A DNA stretch of 26,471 bases from CAZVYJ01 sp964631565. Its GTDB lineage: Bacteria; Planctomycetota; Phycisphaerae; SM23-33. The notes beneath the pieces are model-generated. The model had not been told where the DNA came from, made no database searches, and worked only from the letters and a program-made list of their open reading frames with translations. Numbering within the stretch: position 1 is the first letter of the stretch; every line of letters starts with the position of its first letter. The position numbers were made by a program, and so were the translations under genes. Shown one piece after another: positions 24,194-26,471 of the stretch. The stretch is taken from assembly GCA_964631565.1 (NCBI GenBank), contig CAZVYJ010000041.1:1-26471 (forward strand). The letters run 5' to 3'.

Positions 24194-25208
24194 CAAAAAT
24201 AACCTTAACATTCTGTTCACCTGTGCCGGACGGCGGGTATCGCTGATAGAAGCGTTCCGCAAGGCTATGGCCGAGCTGAATGTCAGCGGTACTCTTTACG
24301 CCGCCGATATCACCAGCGCTTCGCCGGCGTATCATATTGCCGACCAAGGCCTTACGATAATGCCCGCCGGCCGCATCGAGTATGTGCCTCACCTGCTCAG
24401 CCTGGTGAAGAAGCACAAAATCGGCCTGGTTGTTCCTCTGACCGACCTGGACCTGCGAAGCCTCGCCAGGCATCGCGACCGTTTCAGGGATGCCGGCTGC
24501 GATGTCATGATCGGCTCCGAGGAGGCCGTCACGCTTTGCCGCGACAAGGCCCGCACCAACGAACTGCTCGGCAGGCACGGCCTGGCCACCATCAAAACTC
24601 TCACGCTGAGCGATTTTCGCATCAGCCCGTTTTATCCCTGTTTCGTCAAGCCCATTCGCGGCTCCGCTAGCGTGGGCACAGGCGTCATCCGCAACGAACG
24701 CGAGCTTACGGCCCACGTGGCCACCTTCGGCGACCTGCTCATCATGCAGGAGTACGTGCCCGGCCAGGAGTTCACCATTGACGTCTACCGCTCGCGCGAC
24801 GGAAAAATCCACTGCGTCGTGCCGAGGCAGCGGCTGGTCGTCCGCTCCGGCGAAGTCGAGAAGGGCATCACCGTCAAGGACCAGTCGCTGATTGACGAAG
24901 CAATCAAGCTGGCCAACATCATCGGCGATATCTGGGGCGTCTTCTGCTGCCAGTGCCGCCGCAGCAAAGACGGCGTGCCGAGATTCTTCGAAATCAACCC
25001 GCGGTTCGGCGGCGGGGCGCCTCTCGCAATTGCCGCCGGCGCCGACCTGCCGAAATACCTCATACAGGAAGTGCTCGGCATGAAGATCACCGCCAAAATC
25101 GGCGACTTCAAGGACCACCTCCTCATGCTCCGGTACGACAAGGCTGTCTTCCTCGAAGTCGAAGACCCCAGCGGCCTGCCGGGCTACGACGCGCCTCAGT
25201 TCCGATAG
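24189..25208 (+). CDS. ATP-grasp ligase, CarB-like, in a polysaccharide cluster
   Basis: A 339-residue ATP-grasp enzyme; such enzymes join a carboxylate to an amine or other nucleophile through an acyl-phosphate. The pre-ATP-grasp Rossmann part opens with LNILFTCAGRRVSLIEAF. ATP-binding residues include K154 in CFVKPIRGSASVG, E188 in MQEYVPG, and the metal site E268/N270 in FFEINPRFGGG. No ATG, GTG or TTG lies near the expected N-terminus. ATT at 24189 fits family length, overlaps the PGT stop by 5 nt and has GGAG 10 nt upstream. In-frame TTG 24072 or GTG 24075 would give a 38-39-residue extension and a 120-nt overlap. The substrate is unknown; position suggests modification of a sugar or lipid-linked intermediate. 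Confidence 0.85.
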   Translation: MSKNNLNILFTCAGRRVSLIEAFRKAMAELNVSGTLYAADITSASPAYHIADQGLTIMPAGRIEYVPHLLSLVKKHKIGLVVPLTDLDLRSLARHRDRFRDAGCDVMIGSEEAVTLCRDKARTNELLGRHGLATIKTLTLSDFRISPFYPCFVKPIRGSASVGTGVIRNERELTAHVATFGDLLIMQEYVPGQEFTIDVYRSRDGKIHCVVPRQRLVVRSGEVEKGITVKDQSLIDEAIKLANIIGDIWGVFCCQCRRSKDGVPRFFEINPRFGGGAPLAIAAGADLPKYLIQEVLGMKITAKIGDFKDHLLMLRYDKAVFLEVEDPSGLPGYDAPQFR

Positions 25209-25219
25209 GACCGGCCGCC

Positions 25220-25927
25220 ATGCCCGCACTCCCCGGCAAAATCGCAGCCGTCGTCTTCGACCTCGACGACACGCTCTATCTCGAACGCGACTACGTCCGC
25301 AGCGGCTACCACGCCGTCGCGGAAGCACTCCGCCGGAAACTCAACCGTTCCGAGCCCTTTGACAGCTGGCTGTGGCAAAGGTTCCTCGCCGGCAACTCCG
25401 CCGGGGCGTTCAACGCACTTAACGACGCGTTCACTCTCGGCCTGTCCGACGATGATATATCACAGCTCGTCAATGTATATCGCGAGCATCGCCCGGCCAT
25501 CACGCCGCTGCCGCATGCAGCGGGCATGCTTTCGACGCTGCACTGCGATTTCAAACTCGGCCTGCTCAGCGACGGCTACCTGCCGGGCCAGCGCCTGAAA
25601 CTCGATGCGATCAAAATCGGGCGGTTCTTCGACGCGGTGGTGTTCACCGAGCAGCTCGGCCGCGAATGCTGGAAGCCTTCACCGGCCGGCTTCGAAAAAA
25701 TCCGCGAGCTGCTGGCCGTCCCGCACGAGCGGTGCGCCTACGTCGGCGACAACAGCTCCAAGGACTTCGTCTCGCCCAACAGACTCGGCTGGCTTTCCAT
25801 AAAGTACCTCATCCCCGGCCAGGTCCACGCACACAAACCCGCCTGCGAGGGCGGCGAGCCGCAGATAACCGTCCACTCGCCCGGCGAACTGCACGCCGTG
25901 CTGGTAGCACAGGCGTCCCGCCTGTGA
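25220..25927 (+). CDS. HAD-superfamily hydrolase
   Basis: A 235-residue haloacid dehalogenase-type phosphatase. Motif I is FDLDDTLY with nucleophile D14 and D16; motif II is LLSDGY with S117; motif III is WKPSP with K152; motif IV is YVGDNSSKDF with D177. A helical cap is inserted after motif I (about 24-98). It lies 11 nt after the ATP-grasp gene in the same direction, a pairing that suggests a two-step modification with phosphate removal. The last seven residues (VAQASRL) and the stop are encoded by a copy of the CACAGGC palindromic repeat, so the natural C-terminus may have been replaced or extended by the repeat. Confidence 0.88.
   Translation: MPALPGKIAAVVFDLDDTLYLERDYVRSGYHAVAEALRRKLNRSEPFDSWLWQRFLAGNSAGAFNALNDAFTLGLSDDDISQLVNVYREHRPAITPLPHAAGMLSTLHCDFKLGLLSDGYLPGQRLKLDAIKIGRFFDAVVFTEQLGRECWKPSPAGFEKIRELLAVPHERCAYVGDNSSKDFVSPNRLGWLSIKYLIPGQVHAHKPACEGGEPQITVHSPGELHAVLVAQASRL
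25908..25926. repeat. CACAGGC repeat copy 4 inside the end of the HAD gene
   Basis: CACAGGCG and CGCCTGTG form a perfect 8-bp stem with a 3-nt loop. It is preceded by GTAG, as in the copy at 1018. It is read in frame as part of the HAD protein, and the TGA stop is made of its last two bases plus the next base. Confidence 0.75.
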
Positions 25928-26471
25928 CAAAAATCCGAAACTCGAAATTCGAATATCGAAACAAATTCAAAATTTTAAATCCGAAACCTTCCCGCCGCAG
26001 CTTCAGCGAAGGCGGGTCCGAAATCCGAATTCCGAAATAGTAGTTCAGAGTTCTGAGTTCAGAGTAAATTCGAAATCGCCAATCCGCCTGCGGCGGAAAA
26101 TCGCGAACTGCGAATTAAAAACAAGTTCAGGGTTCTGAGTTCTGAGTTCAGAGTTTGGAGAAACGGGTTCCGGGTTCCAGAATACGCGTTCCGATGCCGA
26201 AGGCGCTGCGAAGCACAATTTCTGTCCCTCTATCGCCCTTGGCGCCGGTTCGTTCCAGCTGGGGCCTGTTGCCTGCTGCCTGTTGCCCTTGATTGCCTTC
26301 TATTCCCCCGCCTGCCCGATTCTGCCCGATTCTGCGGAACTTAAATATATGCCGCTCAGGCATTTGCGGCTTTTGGCGGCATGTTTGTGCGTATGGGAAC
26401 CCGTAGCCCGGAACCGGGAACCCGGCAAAAAACAGGAGCCGAGATACGTGTTCCGCCCATACGGGGCCGGA
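25928..26471. repeat. Gene-free mosaic of short direct and inverted repeats
   Basis: A 544-nt stretch without a credible gene. It contains an AT-rich block built from CGAAA/TTCGAA words (25932-26040), a CCCGCC/GGCGGG hairpin (25991-26016), and TCCGCC/GGCGGA with a 3-nt loop (26083-26097). GTTCAGAGTTCTGAGTTCAGAG at 26043 recurs in variant form at 26125-26156. GCCCGATTCT is tandemly doubled near 26315-26335. GGGTTCCGGGTTCC (26165-26178) has an approximate inverted counterpart near 26410, and ATGCCGC...GCGGCAT closes over about 35 nt near 26348-26384. Base composition shifts sharply from block to block. A possible gene start (GTG 26448 with AGGAG 9 nt upstream) is cut off by the window edge. Confidence 0.7.

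Noticed and set aside
18965..24262. A minus-strand frame open for 1,765 codons opposite the TIM barrel, GH4, epimerase and PGT genes.
   Set aside because: The translation has no recognisable domain and is rich in His, Arg, Val and Ala as expected for the complement of GC-biased codons. The plus-strand genes under it have full family motifs. Its passage through intergenic gaps is curious but not evidence of expression.
26448..26471. A possible gene start (GTG with AGGAG 9 nt upstream) at the right edge.
   Set aside because: Only eight codons are visible, and CCCATACGGGG resembles the core of the CACAGGC repeat, so it may be part of another repeat copy.

Overview
The window reads as one chromosomal contig from a Planctomycetota-like bacterium, most likely of the Phycisphaerae side of the PVC group. 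This is inferred from several things together: a secreted protein with tandem dockerin-type calcium loops and a C-terminal PEP-CTERM sorting signal, a four-PDZ RseP, several SpoIIE/PP2C and STAS regulators, dense coding at moderately high GC, and short palindromic intergenic repeats (CACAGGC...GCCTGTG; the GGGATGC...GCATCCC family) of a kind I associate with PVC genomes. No rRNA, tRNA, CRISPR array, transposase or phage gene was seen.

Layout. 1-1110: repeat cluster and a PEP-CTERM/dockerin protein. 1114-5437 (minus): dxr, rseP, a 53-residue rubredoxin and a sensorless SpoIIE-type phosphatase, probably one transcription unit. 5574-7006 (plus): Nudix hydrolase and rhomboid protease, coupled by a TAGTG overlap. 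7032-10195 (plus): threonine synthase between two 69-bp copies of a dispersed palindromic repeat, then dapB and endonuclease V. 10211-14417 (plus): an operon with a good promoter at its head and a candidate terminator at its end, holding a small HEAT-repeat lipoprotein, an RsbW-like kinase, an MlaB-like STAS protein, MlaE permease, MlaF ATPase and an MlaD-like MCE protein. 14473-15684: an alkaline phosphatase lipoprotein, convergent with a three-domain REC-PP2C-STAS regulator (15698-17497, minus). 17719-18868 (minus): ilvC with a clear promoter and intrinsic terminator. 19031-21403 (plus): a sugar-isomerase-like TIM barrel and a GH4 glycosidase. 21497-25927 (plus): a surface-polysaccharide cluster of two nucleotide-sugar epimerases, an initiating sugar-phosphate transferase, an ATP-grasp ligase and a HAD hydrolase. 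25928-26471: a gene-free mosaic of short repeats.

How the genes work together. The most coherent unusual unit is the Mla-type lipid transport operon that begins with a partner-switching pair (RsbW-like kinase plus STAS protein with an intact DSSG site). In Mla systems the STAS subunit MlaB binds the ATPase MlaF, so a kinase upstream of it suggests that envelope lipid transport could be gated by STAS phosphorylation. Two PP2C phosphatases encoded in the same window could act as the opposing enzymes. This is a hypothesis drawn from gene order and motifs. The dxr-rseP pair is a common bacterial arrangement, and thrC, dapB and ilvC are ordinary amino-acid biosynthesis genes, although the IlvC cofactor loop is atypical. 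The 3' cluster probably makes a lipid-linked exopolysaccharide or O-antigen-like repeat unit, with the ATP-grasp/HAD pair as a possible tailoring step.
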